Source: Paraburkholderia kururiensis JCM 10599 = LMG 19447
Lineage (GTDB): Bacteria; Pseudomonadota; Gammaproteobacteria; Burkholderiales; Burkholderiaceae
Direction of reading: 5' to 3'
DNA length: 64,000 nucleotides
NCBI RefSeq assembly: GCF_003986935.1
Contig: NZ_RJZE01000009.1
Coordinates: 62,001-126,000 of the forward strand
The position numbers and the translations under genes are program-made. Shown piece after piece: positions 43,493 to 52,883 of this stretch (position 1 is its first letter; each line of letters begins with the position of its first letter). The notes beneath the pieces are model-generated. The model was not told the origin of the DNA and did no database searches. It saw nothing but the letters and a program-made list of their open reading frames with translations.

Positions 43493-46400
43493 ATGCCCGA
43501 ACACAGCCGGATCAATCTGCCGCCCGCGCCGGGCTTCGTCGAAACGGCGCCGGGGTCCTCACCCACCTCGCCCACATCGCCCTCCGCCGCAGGTGCAACG
43601 CCGGCAACGGGCAATGCCCCGGCTCAACCGCCCAGCACCGCGCCTTCGCATCAACTCGAAGGCCCGCAGCCCGCCGTGCCGCATGGTGTGCTGGACCGGC
43701 TCAAGTCCACGATGGCGCGCAAGATGGATACGTTGCGCGCGCGCCGCTTCGACGTCGGCACGGCGATCTATCAGCAAAGCACGCACGGCAAGACCTCGGG
43801 GCCCGAGAACTATGTGCAGGGCACGAAGCGCTACGCGACGACCCAGCCGCCGCGGCACGCCCGTGTGGGCGGCTCGATGCTCGCGAGTACCGACGGTCTC
43901 GTGACGGGCGCCATCGGCCGCACGGTGTCGAAGCCCGCTGCTTCTAACGCGCAGACTTCAGGCGCTCCTGCCCAACTGCGCGTGCCCGCGCCGCCTCCGC
44001 TCGACGCCTGCACCACGCGCGAGCGCCTGCTCGATTACGTGCACGGTCAGTTCGCGTGTCCGCCCGACCGGCTGCTCGACGTCCCCGGCCTCGCAAGCCG
44101 GCTCTACGCCCTCACGCCGCAGCCCGATCCGCCCACGCCCGCGAGCGCCGCCGAAGCCGCCACGCGCGGCGCACTGATGGCCCAGGCGCTGCGCCAGGCA
44201 GGCGTCACGGACATCGACGGTGCACATCTCGCGCTCGAACGCGTGGGCATGCTCGACTTCAACGCACCGCACACGGCGCGCTCGACGAGCGCCGCGGACC
44301 GGCAAGCCTGGCTCGTCGCACGCACGCTCGCGCGCTCGGGCGAAGGCTTCGCCGCGCTCGACGCATTGCGCAGCGCCGTGGGCCAACCCTTCGCCGGCGA
44401 CCCGCAGCGCACAGCCACGCGCGTGCTGCTGCAAGCCACGGACGCGCTCGACCCGCACCCGCCCGGCACGGGTTATCCGCGCCACAGCGATCCGTCGCCG
44501 GCCGCCGTTGCCGAAAGCGTTGGACTCGCCGAAGGCACGGGTCCGCTCGATGCCTCCGTGCCCGGCCCCGACGCGCTCGCGAAGCGCGCCTTCGATGCCG
44601 CGGCCACGCATCTCGAACACGGCCGCGATGCACTCACGCCGGACCAGAAAGGCGCGTTCTTCGCGTGGCGCCAGGGCTTCACCGCGGATGGCCGCGGCAG
44701 CGATCTCTCGCAGGCCCGCGAGCGTTTGAACAAGTTCTCCGCGAAGACGATCAACCGCGTCGGCGAAAACCGCTGGAAGACGCTGCTGCCGCGCATGTTC
44801 GCCGCGAAGCGCGCGTCGCCGCTCTCCGCGCTCACCTTCGGCACGCAAGGTCTGCCGCGCAAGACCGTGGAGCAGGAGCGCGCCGCGCTCGCCAGGGGCA
44901 TGGGCGCCGCGCGCACGGCGCTCGCACAGCACGACGCAATGCAGCCGGCCACCGCGTTCACGCACGCGCGGCCCGCGCAATCGCTCGTGGAACTCGCGGC
45001 GCTCGACGTGTGGCTCGAACGCGGCGGCTTTGCGCGCGGCCGCATGGACGATGACGCGCTCGGCGCCGTGGCCCAACGCGCCGCGCAAATGTGCGACGGC
45101 CTGACCGAAGCGGACGTGCCCTCCGCCGAAACGCTCGCGAGCGTGAAAGCAGACGTGGCGCGCTGGCAGTCGATGCCGCCGGACCAGCTCGCGAAAACGA
45201 AGCCGTTCAGCAGGATCGCGAAGCAACGCTTCGACATCGAGCGGCTCGCCGTGTGGGGCAAGGTGGCCCACGTAGGCGCCGAATCGGACTTCTGGAACGA
45301 GGTGGATACGCTGCGCACGCTCGCCGATCCCGCCCAGGACAAGCGCCCCGCGAACACCGTGGACGACGTGCACGACACGCTCAAAGACGTGGTGGCGAAC
45401 CTGCAGTCGGGCGCGAAACTGCGGCTCACGGACGGCGGGCGCCAGGGCGTGAGCACGCGCGGCCTCAATGCAACCGTGCACGCGTTCACGCACGGCCACG
45501 GCATTCCGGTCTCGCCGCGCATCGACGTGCGCGCCTCGCGTACGCGCGAGGCCGTGGTGGAGGTGAGCCGCGCGACGCACGGCGTGGAGATGTTCGTCGG
45601 CACCGCGCACAGCCGGCAGCAGCATTACGGCGCGGGCGTGCTGGTGGGCTACGACTTCGACGTGGGCGTGACGTCGCTGCGCGCGGGCGTGGTGGCAAGC
45701 GCCATCCTCCATTCGCAAGACCTGCAGGAGCCGCGCGGCGTGTCGCTGCGCGTGGCGCGCCGCGTGAAGCCCGACGGCTCGGGCTACGACGACGACGCGA
45801 TGCGCGCCAAGCTCGGCACGATCGTGGACCACGTGTTCCACGAAGCCACGCTCGAACACAACGACGGCTCGAACGGCGTGTGGAACCGCCTCGCGCAACA
45901 GTATTTCGACGACCCCGACGTCTCCGTGAGCTGGACCGACGGCCAGCAGAAAACCACGCGCCGCGGCGTGACGGTGGATGCCACGGCCATGTTCAAGGCC
46001 GCAAGCCTTGGCGCCGATACCGAGACCGACCCCGTCACGGGCAAGCACGCGAAGCAGCTTTCGGTGAGCGTGGGGCCGACCCTGGGCGCAGGTTGGGAAC
46101 ACTCGAAGCAGTCCGTCGATTCGGTGGAACGCACGGGACGCATGCAGGTGGAACAGCACCGCGTGGGACTCGGCTCGCGCTGGCAGCTGCGTGGCGGCTT
46201 CAAGCCGAGCTTTTCGCATCCGCTCGATCCGAACAGCCATTCGAGCATCGGTATGTTCTCGCTCGACGCGCCCATGGGCACGATGACGCTCGGCGACAAG
46301 AACCGCTCCGCGAAGCTGCAACTCGTGCGCGAAGACGGCAAGCTGAACCACCGCGCGTGCATGCTCGACGTCGAATACCTCGACGCGAAGCACTACACCG

Positions 46401-46912
46401 AAGCGCTCGACGCAGGGCGACCCGAATTGATCGACCTGTTCGCCGCGCAAGAGGTGGCGCAGCGCAACAAGGCGGGCACCGCGTCGTCCAGCGGCCCGCT
46501 CGACGACCCTCGCGTGGCGGCCGGCAAGCGCATCGACCAGCATCTCGCCGACGTGCGCAAGAACCAGCGCCCCAACCTCACGTACATGCACCGCTTTCGC
46601 CTGCGCGAGGGCGCGGCCTTGCGCATCGATGCGAACACGGCGGCGCTCGCGCAGTCGGGCGGCGACGCGCGGCTGCGCGCGCAGGTAGAAGCACGCAACG
46701 CCGAGATTCTGGGCGACCCCGATTCGTGGATGCCGATCGAACTCAAGGTGAAAGAACGCAGCACGGACACGCGCAGCGTGGGACTCAACGTGCTCGCGCA
46801 GTTGCATACCCGCACGAGTGCGACGGGCGACCGCGAGATCGTGACCGAGAACGTTTCGTTCGACGTGCTCGAAGCATTGGACCGGCGGCAGCCACCGCAG
46901 CTGGGCGCGTAG
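43493..46912 (+). CDS. Large type III effector candidate, AWR family-like
   Basis: 1139-residue hydrophilic protein with a perfect hrp box. The first 70 residues are Ser/Thr/Pro/Ala-rich with few charges (SSPTSPTSPSAAGATPATGN), as in T3SS signals. The mid region has FFAWRQGFTADGRG, with Ala-Trp-Arg at residues 391-393, the triad that names the AWR effector family of Ralstonia (XopZ in Xanthomonas); size and lack of enzymatic motifs also fit. From about residue 700 there are many amphipathic strands (QHYGAGVLVGYDFDVGV, LSVSVGPTLGAGWEHS). There is no signal peptide or membrane helix. In Ralstonia, AWR5 inhibits TOR signalling in host cells. The AWR assignment is from memory of the motif and should be treated as provisional; export by the local T3SS is well supported by the promoter. 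Confidence 0.8.
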   Translation: MPEHSRINLPPAPGFVETAPGSSPTSPTSPSAAGATPATGNAPAQPPSTAPSHQLEGPQPAVPHGVLDRLKSTMARKMDTLRARRFDVGTAIYQQSTHGKTSGPENYVQGTKRYATTQPPRHARVGGSMLASTDGLVTGAIGRTVSKPAASNAQTSGAPAQLRVPAPPPLDACTTRERLLDYVHGQFACPPDRLLDVPGLASRLYALTPQPDPPTPASAAEAATRGALMAQALRQAGVTDIDGAHLALERVGMLDFNAPHTARSTSAADRQAWLVARTLARSGEGFAALDALRSAVGQPFAGDPQRTATRVLLQATDALDPHPPGTGYPRHSDPSPAAVAESVGLAEGTGPLDASVPGPDALAKRAFDAAATHLEHGRDALTPDQKGAFFAWRQGFTADGRGSDLSQARERLNKFSAKTINRVGENRWKTLLPRMFAAKRASPLSALTFGTQGLPRKTVEQERAALARGMGAARTALAQHDAMQPATAFTHARPAQSLVELAALDVWLERGGFARGRMDDDALGAVAQRAAQMCDGLTEADVPSAETLASVKADVARWQSMPPDQLAKTKPFSRIAKQRFDIERLAVWGKVAHVGAESDFWNEVDTLRTLADPAQDKRPANTVDDVHDTLKDVVANLQSGAKLRLTDGGRQGVSTRGLNATVHAFTHGHGIPVSPRIDVRASRTREAVVEVSRATHGVEMFVGTAHSRQQHYGAGVLVGYDFDVGVTSLRAGVVASAILHSQDLQEPRGVSLRVARRVKPDGSGYDDDAMRAKLGTIVDHVFHEATLEHNDGSNGVWNRLAQQYFDDPDVSVSWTDGQQKTTRRGVTVDATAMFKAASLGADTETDPVTGKHAKQLSVSVGPTLGAGWEHSKQSVDSVERTGRMQVEQHRVGLGSRWQLRGGFKPSFSHPLDPNSHSSIGMFSLDAPMGTMTLGDKNRSAKLQLVREDGKLNHRACMLDVEYLDAKHYTEALDAGRPELIDLFAAQEVAQRNKAGTASSSGPLDDPRVAAGKRIDQHLADVRKNQRPNLTYMHRFRLREGAALRIDANTAALAQSGGDARLRAQVEARNAEILGDPDSWMPIELKVKERSTDTRSVGLNVLAQLHTRTSATGDREIVTENVSFDVLEALDRRQPPQLGA

Positions 46913-47056
46913 CGAGGGCGAGCGCCTTGCCGGCGTGAACGGGTTCCGGGTGAGCGAACGCGGCGCGCACGAAGCGAAGCGCGCGGTTTGCATGAGGGGT
47001 GCGGCCTACTTATCATCGACGGTCCAGACGGCTCTTTCGATCATCACCCCGGCCCG

Positions 47057-47440
47057 ATGAAATCACGCCTCAGCCCGTTGCCGAACCCCGCTCGCTTCGC
47101 GCTGCGCATCGCCTGCGCTGCGGCGCTCGCCGTCACGTGCGCGGGCGCCGCGCATGCGGACGATTACACCGACGGCATCTGCAAAGGCCAGGCCCGTTCC
47201 GCCCAGGCGATCGCGCAGGCGCGCGACTCGGGCATATCGAAAGACGACGAACTGCAACGCATCCGCCTCGCAGCACAGCAGATGCCCTACGACTCGCGCA
47301 TGCTCGCGTTGACGGAGTTGCCTCAACTCGTCGAGGCGCTATACGGCAAGTATGCAAACGTGCCCGCGACGCAGATGTACCCCAGGTATCTCGACTGGTG
47401 TCGCCAGCAGATCGCGAAGCAGCACGCGCCGGCCAAATAG
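47057..47440 (+). CDS. Small exported hypothetical protein
   Basis: 127-residue protein with a clear Sec signal peptide (basic RFALR, hydrophobic IACAAALAVTCAGAAHA, cleavage after AHA near residue 34). The mature part is about 93 residues, helical, with two Cys (DGICKGQ and DWCRQQ) that could form a disulfide. No family is recognised. The ATG at 47057 gives the signal peptide. It lies after the effector candidate but without an hrp box of its own, and is convergent with the Gly/Tyr-rich gene. A periplasmic role is likely. Confidence 0.65.
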   Translation: MKSRLSPLPNPARFALRIACAAALAVTCAGAAHADDYTDGICKGQARSAQAIAQARDSGISKDDELQRIRLAAQQMPYDSRMLALTELPQLVEALYGKYANVPATQMYPRYLDWCRQQIAKQHAPAK

Positions 47441-47502
47441 ACGGACGCGGGTGGATGTGCAGGTTCATTCATTGCGCACACACCGGCCCGCAACCTCGGC
47501 AG

Positions 47503-48447
47503 TCACACCACGGTGCCCTGCACGACTCTCGGCATGGGCCGCTGCATCGGTTGCTGCCACATGCCGTTCAGGTCGGGGCCATACGGCCCCTGCGCGGGAA
47601 ACCCGTGCGCGTTGTACATGCAGCCGTAGCCAGGCTGCGCGAAGCGCTGACGCCGCGACACGGCGTAGCCAATGGCGCCCGCCAGCAGCGACGACACGCC
47701 GGCCGTGACGAGCGGCGCGAGTCCGAAGCCCAGCATCCCCATGCCAAACGACGAGCCCATCCCGAGCCCGCCCGCGCCGAGCGCTCCAACACCGCCGGCC
47801 GCCAGCGCAAACATCGCGTCCGACATCAGGCGGGTGCCGGTCATCGTCGCAAAAGAGGCGCCGTATGAGGTTCCATACGAGGATCCATACGAGGAACCGT
47901 AGGGCGAGCCGTAGCGCACGGACCACGGCGCAGGCCGCACGAACGACGCGTACGGCGTGCCGTAGCCGCCCTGCGGCGGCCAGCCCGTCGATATGCGCGT
48001 ACGCAGCGGACGCGCGAAGCTGAAGAAGCGTGTCTTCAGCGCGCTCGCCTGCTCGCGGGCTTTGCCGATGCCCGCCTCGCCCGCGCGCTTCGTGGCACGA
48101 AAGAGCGTGCGCAGCTTTTCGTCCGCGCGCCGGATGCCGTCGGCTGCGCGATTTCCGCCGATGCCACCCATACCACCGACACCACCGACACGGGAAGCGC
48201 CGTCCGGGTGAGGCGCGGCGCCCGTCAGCCCGGTGTTGGGCACGGCACCGGCGCGCGGCCCGCTGTTGGGCGCCGCTCCACCGCGCGGCGAGTCGCCCGT
48301 CAACGCACCCAGTACCGCGTGCCGCGCCGCCCCCGTAGACGGCGGTGGCGCGGTGCGCGGTGTTGCCGGCTGCGCCTGCGCGGTTTCGTCCGTGCCGCCC
48401 GTCGTGATCGGGCCGCGCGGTACGCTGCCCATGCGATCGATCGTCAT
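47503..48447 (-). CDS. Unrecognised Gly/Tyr-rich protein with a hydrophobic hairpin
   Basis: 314 residues, not recognised. Residues 1-100 are Thr/Pro/Ala/Gly-rich and disordered; residues 100-140 are a basic helix (RRADEKLRTLFRATKRAG); then come SYG/YGS repeats encoded by 12-bp tandem units; residues 205-265 are a strongly hydrophobic Gly/Ala hairpin (FALAAGGVGALGAGGLGMG, LAPLVTAGVSSLLAGAIGYAV); the tail is Pro/Gln/Met-rich. There is no signal peptide. A secreted translocator-like or membrane-active protein is possible, but I find no hrp box. It starts 53 bases after treA on the same strand and is probably co-transcribed with it. Confidence 0.6.
   Translation of the reverse strand: MTIDRMGSVPRGPITTGGTDETAQAQPATPRTAPPPSTGAARHAVLGALTGDSPRGGAAPNSGPRAGAVPNTGLTGAAPHPDGASRVGGVGGMGGIGGNRAADGIRRADEKLRTLFRATKRAGEAGIGKAREQASALKTRFFSFARPLRTRISTGWPPQGGYGTPYASFVRPAPWSVRYGSPYGSSYGSSYGTSYGASFATMTGTRLMSDAMFALAAGGVGALGAGGLGMGSSFGMGMLGFGLAPLVTAGVSSLLAGAIGYAVSRRQRFAQPGYGCMYNAHGFPAQGPYGPDLNGMWQQPMQRPMPRVVQGTVV
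47864..47911 (-). repeat. 12-bp tandem repeat (4 degenerate units)
   Basis: Four degenerate 12-mers (TACGAGGATCCA type on the plus strand) encode the repeated Tyr-Gly-Ser-Ser / Tyr-Gly-Thr-Ser stretch of the Gly/Tyr-rich protein. In-frame unit length. Confidence 0.8.
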
Positions 48448-48500
48448 GAGGCCTTTTCCTCCTTTCCGCCTACGCTTTTCGAAGTCACGAAGTCACGCTG

Positions 48501-50243
48501 TCATTGCCCCGGCGCGTACAGGTCGAGCAGTTTCAACGTCACGCCGTTGGTCCAGCCAAAGCCGTCCTGCAGCGGATACTCGCCGCCGCCTCCACCGCCC
48601 GTGCCCGCGCCTTCCACCACATACTTCTCCACGAGCTTCTGCTGGGACGCGTACACGCCCTTCACATCGGAGAGAAACCGCAGACCGATCTGCTGCGCGG
48701 TATCCGATGCGCCATAGCGCTTCATGCCCTGAATCGCGATCCATTGCAACGGCGCCCAGCCATTCGGCGCGTCCCATTGCTGGCCGGTGTTCCAGGTCGT
48801 CGTCACGAGTCCGCCCGGTTGCACGAGCACGTTGCGTGCGGCCTGAATGGTCTTCTGCGCGCGGTCCGGCCACGCAGCGCCTGCGAAAAGCGGATACAGC
48901 ATCGCCGCCGTCTGGTTGTCGCGCGGCTTGCCAAGCTGCCAATCGTAATCGCCGTAGTAACCTTTCGGATTCCAGAGGTAATGGTTGATACCGATGGCCC
49001 GCTTCGCTGCGCGTCCCACAAACTCGCCCACGCAGCGGAAATCGAGCGACTCGCCGCAGCCACGCGCAATCGTGAGTTCGAGATGGAACATCAGGCTGTT
49101 CAGGTCCACGGGCACGATCGAGGTGGTGCGGACCGTGGCGAGCGTCTGGTTGTCGCCGAACCAGCGCGAGCTGAAGTCCCAGCCGCTCTCGGCCGTGGCG
49201 CGCAGATTGCGGTAGACGTCGCTCGCGGGGCGGCCCGTTGCCTGCTGCGCGGTCTGCACGTCTTCCAGATACGACTCGTCGCGCGGCGTATCCAGTTCGT
49301 CCCAGTAACGGTTGAGCACGGTGTGGTCGGGCATCACCACCACGTTGCGCGTGGCTGTGCCGGGCACCGTGCCGGTCTCGCCCTGCATCCAGTACGCGTA
49401 CTCCTTGCGCAGTTGCGGCAGGTACTTCTGGTAGACCTTGCCGCCCTCCTGGTTCGCCGCGAGTTCCACCATGTACGAAAAGAACGGCGGCTGCGAGCGG
49501 TCCAGGTAGTAGGTGCGATTGCCGTTCGGAATGTGGCCGAAGGTGTCGATCATGTAGGCGAAGTTGTCGAGCATGTTGTCGACCAGATCCTCATGGCCCG
49601 ACTCCTGGAGCCCCAGCATCGTGAAATAGGTGTCCCAGTAGTAGCCCTCGCGAAAGCGGCCGCCCGGCACCACGTACGGCTTCGGCATCGGAATCAGCGA
49701 GCTGTACGGCGGCGCGCTGGTGGTGGTGCGCGTGAGCGCCGGCCACAGCCAGTCGATGTGTTCGCGCAGCGTCTGGTTCGCAGGCGGCGTAATCACGGGC
49801 TCGCTGGGCGGCGTGAAGTACTGGTTCACGAAAGCCGCGAGCGAAAAGCCCGGCTGGTTCTTCTGCTGCTCGTAGGCCTGCACGATGGCGGCCGGCGCGG
49901 CGTTCGGCGTGGCATCGACGAAAGTCTTCTGGTCGGGGTAGATCTGCGCCGTCTGCACCGCGACGAAGAGGTCGCCATAGAGCTGATCCGGCGGCGGGGG
50001 CAGCGGCTGGCCCACCTGGGTGTCGGCAAAGGCGACGCCTGCTGCCGTCGCAAACGCAAGCAGGCCGGCGGCCGCCAGGGCGCGAGGCACGGCGTGCATC
50101 GAAATGCATTGCATAACGAACGATCGTGCCATCGCTCCACGTGCGGCGGCGCTTCTGTGCGCAGGCGCGCGCGCGGCATCGCGGCTTTCTGCTTCAGTCG
50201 TGGCGATGCCCGACGGGGAACGGACGTGCGACGGTGTGCTCAT
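48501..50243 (-). CDS. treA: Periplasmic trehalase TreA (GH37)
   Basis: 580-residue glycoside hydrolase family 37 enzyme that splits trehalose to two glucoses. Both trehalase signatures are visible: [15 protein letters not shown] (signature 1) and [13 protein letters not shown] (signature 2), with the catalytic acid in LPDTxxx-type [10 protein letters not shown] and the base in the C-terminal EKY region. The hydrophobic signal is [22 protein letters not shown] with cleavage after AFA; the N-region is unusually long. I chose the ATG at 50243 because of the strong GGAGGAG site 4-10 bases upstream. A Gly run ([10 protein letters not shown]) near the C-terminus matches other trehalases. It allows use of external trehalose. 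Confidence 0.93.
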   Translation of the reverse strand: MSTPSHVRSPSGIATTEAESRDAARAPAHRSAAARGAMARSFVMQCISMHAVPRALAAAGLLAFATAAGVAFADTQVGQPLPPPPDQLYGDLFVAVQTAQIYPDQKTFVDATPNAAPAAIVQAYEQQKNQPGFSLAAFVNQYFTPPSEPVITPPANQTLREHIDWLWPALTRTTTSAPPYSSLIPMPKPYVVPGGRFREGYYWDTYFTMLGLQESGHEDLVDNMLDNFAYMIDTFGHIPNGNRTYYLDRSQPPFFSYMVELAANQEGGKVYQKYLPQLRKEYAYWMQGETGTVPGTATRNVVVMPDHTVLNRYWDELDTPRDESYLEDVQTAQQATGRPASDVYRNLRATAESGWDFSSRWFGDNQTLATVRTTSIVPVDLNSLMFHLELTIARGCGESLDFRCVGEFVGRAAKRAIGINHYLWNPKGYYGDYDWQLGKPRDNQTAAMLYPLFAGAAWPDRAQKTIQAARNVLVQPGGLVTTTWNTGQQWDAPNGWAPLQWIAIQGMKRYGASDTAQQIGLRFLSDVKGVYASQQKLVEKYVVEGAGTGGGGGGEYPLQDGFGWTNGVTLKLLDLYAPGQ

Positions 50244-50778
50244 GTCTCCTCCTTGCTGGGTAGACAACCGGACCGGTCTCCGTCGCGCGCTCTTTCGGTT
50301 GTTCCGTGGGCGTTATTTGTTTGCGATATTGGGCGTTATGCGAATAGCGCGCTTTTTCGCCTCGCGAGCATCGCACGGGGGCGCCGCGGGCCGCAATCGC
50401 CCGCGGCGCGATGGTCCGAAACGATGTGCAGCCATGCGAAGCAAGTCGTATTGGCGGAGTGAGGGAGCGAAAAGAAGCAAGAGGCAGCCGCAAAAATCGC
50501 TCCTGTGACTTGCGTCATCCCCGTGCCGCAGACTTCGCGTGTCGCGAAGATCGCGGTTCGCGTATTGCTTATGGCAAGAAAACCGCATGAAATAAGGGCC
50601 CAGCGCCCTTCAGGCATGCGAAATGGATGCCGATACCACGGCGGGGCCATAACAAGCGCGCGCTTCGCTACAATCGAAGCAGTCGACGCAAGCTCGGCGT
50701 TATCCGCGCACCCGCACCGCAACTCGCACTTCAACGCTGTTTCGACGCAGGTCATCTGGATTTCCGCGACGGGGACTT
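50244..50778. other. Divergent region between treA and rpfR
   Basis: 535 bases with no supported gene. It must carry the promoters of treA (leftward) and rpfR (rightward). I saw no TTCG-N16-TTCG in either direction and no strong hairpin with a T-run. A poly-A/G stretch (50460-50500) is present. Confidence 0.5.
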
Positions 50779-52782
50779 ATGAACGACGACCAATCCGACT
50801 CATTGCTGTACGCCCGCTTCGGCACGACGAGCCCTTGCTGGCGGCTCTCGGGCGACAGCAACGCGCTGGAGCTCACGCCCGAAACCGGGCCTGGGCCCGC
50901 CGACGTCGCCATTGCGCTCTCGGGGCATCAGGCGGCGCAGATCCGCCAGCTCACCGGCGTCACCTCTCACCTCACACTCGAGCTGCGGCTCTTCGGCGAG
51001 CCCGTGCGGATGCATCTGGTAGGCCGCAAGCTGGGCCCGAACGCGTGGGCCGGCACCGCGTCGGAATGGGCGGATACCGAGTCCGTGGCGCGCGACCTCG
51101 TGCACGGGCTCTCGTTTGCGGAGCAAGTGGTCTCCGAGGTGAATTCGGTAGTCGTGATCGTCGACCGCGCGGGGCGCATCCAGCGCTTCAACCGCCTTGC
51201 CGAAGAACTCACCGGCATGAAGGAAGAGGACGTGGTGGGCCGCAACGTGTGGGCGCTCTTCATGTCCGAGGAAGCGGGCGCGGCGTCGAGCCAGAACATC
51301 TCGGGCTTTTTCAATCGCGGCGTCTCGTATGAAGTGGAACGGTGGGTGAAGACCGTTCATGGCGACCGACTCTTCCTCTTTCGCAACAAGTTCGTGCAAA
51401 GCGGCAGCGGCGTGAACGAGCAATACCTGATCTGCTCGGGCACGGACATTACCGAAGAGCGTCGTGCGCAGACGCGGCTCACCGAACTCGCCAACACCGA
51501 TTCGCTCACGGGCCTGCCGAACCGCAACGCGATTCACGACAAGATTCGCGCGGCGATTGCCGACCGGTCCGCGGACGAGGCCGTCGGCATTCTGTTTCTC
51601 GACCTCGACAACTTCAAGCGGGTCAACGACCACTACGGCCACCTGTTCGGCGACAGGCTGTTGAAAGACGTGTCCGACGCGATACGCGCCTGCCTCGATC
51701 CGGGCGATACCCTCGCCCGGCTGGGCGGCGACGAATTCATCGTGCTGGCCGCGCCCACGACCCGGGCCGCGCTCGAGGCCACGGCGCAGCGCATCCTGGA
51801 GCGTCTGCGGGTGCCGTTCAGCCTGGGGCTCGTCGAGGTCTACACCGGCTGTTCGATCGGCATTGCCCTGTGCCCCGATCACGCGGGCACGCTGGAAACG
51901 ATGGTGCGCTGCGCCGACACGGCCATGTACGTGGCAAAAGATGAAGGCAAACGCACCTGGCGCGTGTTTTCGCCCGAGATGAACCGCAAGGTTGCCGAGT
52001 ACATGTGGCTCGATACCAACCTGCGACGCGGACTCGACGAAGGGCAGCTCACGCTCTGCTATCAGCCGAAGATCACCCTCGCGAGCGGCACCGTGCAGAG
52101 CGTGGAAGCGCTCGTGCGCTGGAATTCACCCGAGCGCGGCCAGATCATGCCGGGCGAGTTCATCCGTTATGCCGAGGAGTCCGGTCTGATCGGCGCGCTG
52201 GGTCAGTGGGTCATGCGCACGGCCGCGGACCAGGCCGCGATCTGGAAGGAGCGCGGCCTGAACCTTCGCGTGGCCATCAACGTGTCGCCGCGGCAGCTTG
52301 CCGATACCGACGTGGTGCGGCACTTCCGCGAGGCGCTCGAACAGGCGAAGCTCGACCCCTGCCTCATCGACATCGAGTTGACGGAAAGCTGCCTGATCGA
52401 AGATGAAGCGGCTGCACTGGAACGCATCCAGCAGTTCCGGCAGTTGGGTGCACAAGTGCACCTCGATGACTTCGGTACCGGCTACTCGTCGCTTTCGCAG
52501 CTCGGCCGCATTCCGCTCGACGTCATCAAGCTCGACCGCAGTTTCGTGCATGCGATTCATGAGAAGCCGAAATCGCAGGCACTGGTTCGGTCCATGGTGG
52601 CCGTCGCACAGGAACTGAACCTCAAGGTCGTGGCCGAGGGCATCGAGACCGTGGCGGAAGAGCTGTTCATGCAGGACCTGGGTGTCGACTACGTGCAGGG
52701 CTATCTCTACGCGCACGCCATGCCGGCCGCGGATTTCGAGGCGTGGCTGCGGGAAAGGCAGCGGCCGAGGTTGATCGCCTGA
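50779..52782 (+). CDS. rpfR: RpfR-type diffusible signal receptor / c-di-GMP enzyme (PAS-GGDEF-EAL)
   Basis: 667 residues, the same length and order as Burkholderia cenocepacia RpfR (YciR/PdeR type). Residues 1-95 match the N-terminal RpfF-interaction domain (LYARFGTTSPCWRLSGDSNALEL). Residues 115-230 are the PAS domain that binds the fatty acid signal (NSVVVIVDRAGRIQRFNRLAEELTGM). The GGDEF domain is intact (LARLGGDEF at the active loop, LTGLPNRN start) and the EAL domain is intact (SVEALVRW, DDFGTGYSSL, KLDRSFV, AEGIET). Signal binding in the known protein stimulates c-di-GMP breakdown. rpfF lies 1.6 kb downstream on the opposite strand. The start at 50779 follows GGGGA. Confidence 0.94.
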   Translation: MNDDQSDSLLYARFGTTSPCWRLSGDSNALELTPETGPGPADVAIALSGHQAAQIRQLTGVTSHLTLELRLFGEPVRMHLVGRKLGPNAWAGTASEWADTESVARDLVHGLSFAEQVVSEVNSVVVIVDRAGRIQRFNRLAEELTGMKEEDVVGRNVWALFMSEEAGAASSQNISGFFNRGVSYEVERWVKTVHGDRLFLFRNKFVQSGSGVNEQYLICSGTDITEERRAQTRLTELANTDSLTGLPNRNAIHDKIRAAIADRSADEAVGILFLDLDNFKRVNDHYGHLFGDRLLKDVSDAIRACLDPGDTLARLGGDEFIVLAAPTTRAALEATAQRILERLRVPFSLGLVEVYTGCSIGIALCPDHAGTLETMVRCADTAMYVAKDEGKRTWRVFSPEMNRKVAEYMWLDTNLRRGLDEGQLTLCYQPKITLASGTVQSVEALVRWNSPERGQIMPGEFIRYAEESGLIGALGQWVMRTAADQAAIWKERGLNLRVAINVSPRQLADTDVVRHFREALEQAKLDPCLIDIELTESCLIEDEAAALERIQQFRQLGAQVHLDDFGTGYSSLSQLGRIPLDVIKLDRSFVHAIHEKPKSQALVRSMVAVAQELNLKVVAEGIETVAEELFMQDLGVDYVQGYLYAHAMPAADFEAWLRERQRPRLIA

Positions 52783-52826
52783 GGCGGCACGGGACGACTC
52801 TCGGCGACAGCGTCTGGAACAGCGAA

Positions 52827-52852
52827 ACGCCGGGCACGGACGTGCCCGGCGT
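52827..52852. terminator. Bidirectional hairpin between rpfR and the repeat-protein gene
   Basis: A perfect 11-bp stem ACGCCGGGCAC / GTGCCCGGCGT with a GGAC loop between the two converging stop codons. It can work for both strands, although the T-run is short (TTTCG on the minus strand). Confidence 0.78.
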
Positions 52853-52883
52853 GCGTGTCCGCGCCGAAGGTGCTGTTACTTCA

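Noticed and set aside
46954..46978. Minus-strand TTCGC-N15-TTCGC just after the effector gene
   Set aside because: It matches the PIP box but points into the 3' end of the effector gene, has no YANNNT at 30-32 bases, and no minus-strand gene follows. Probably chance in GC-rich DNA.
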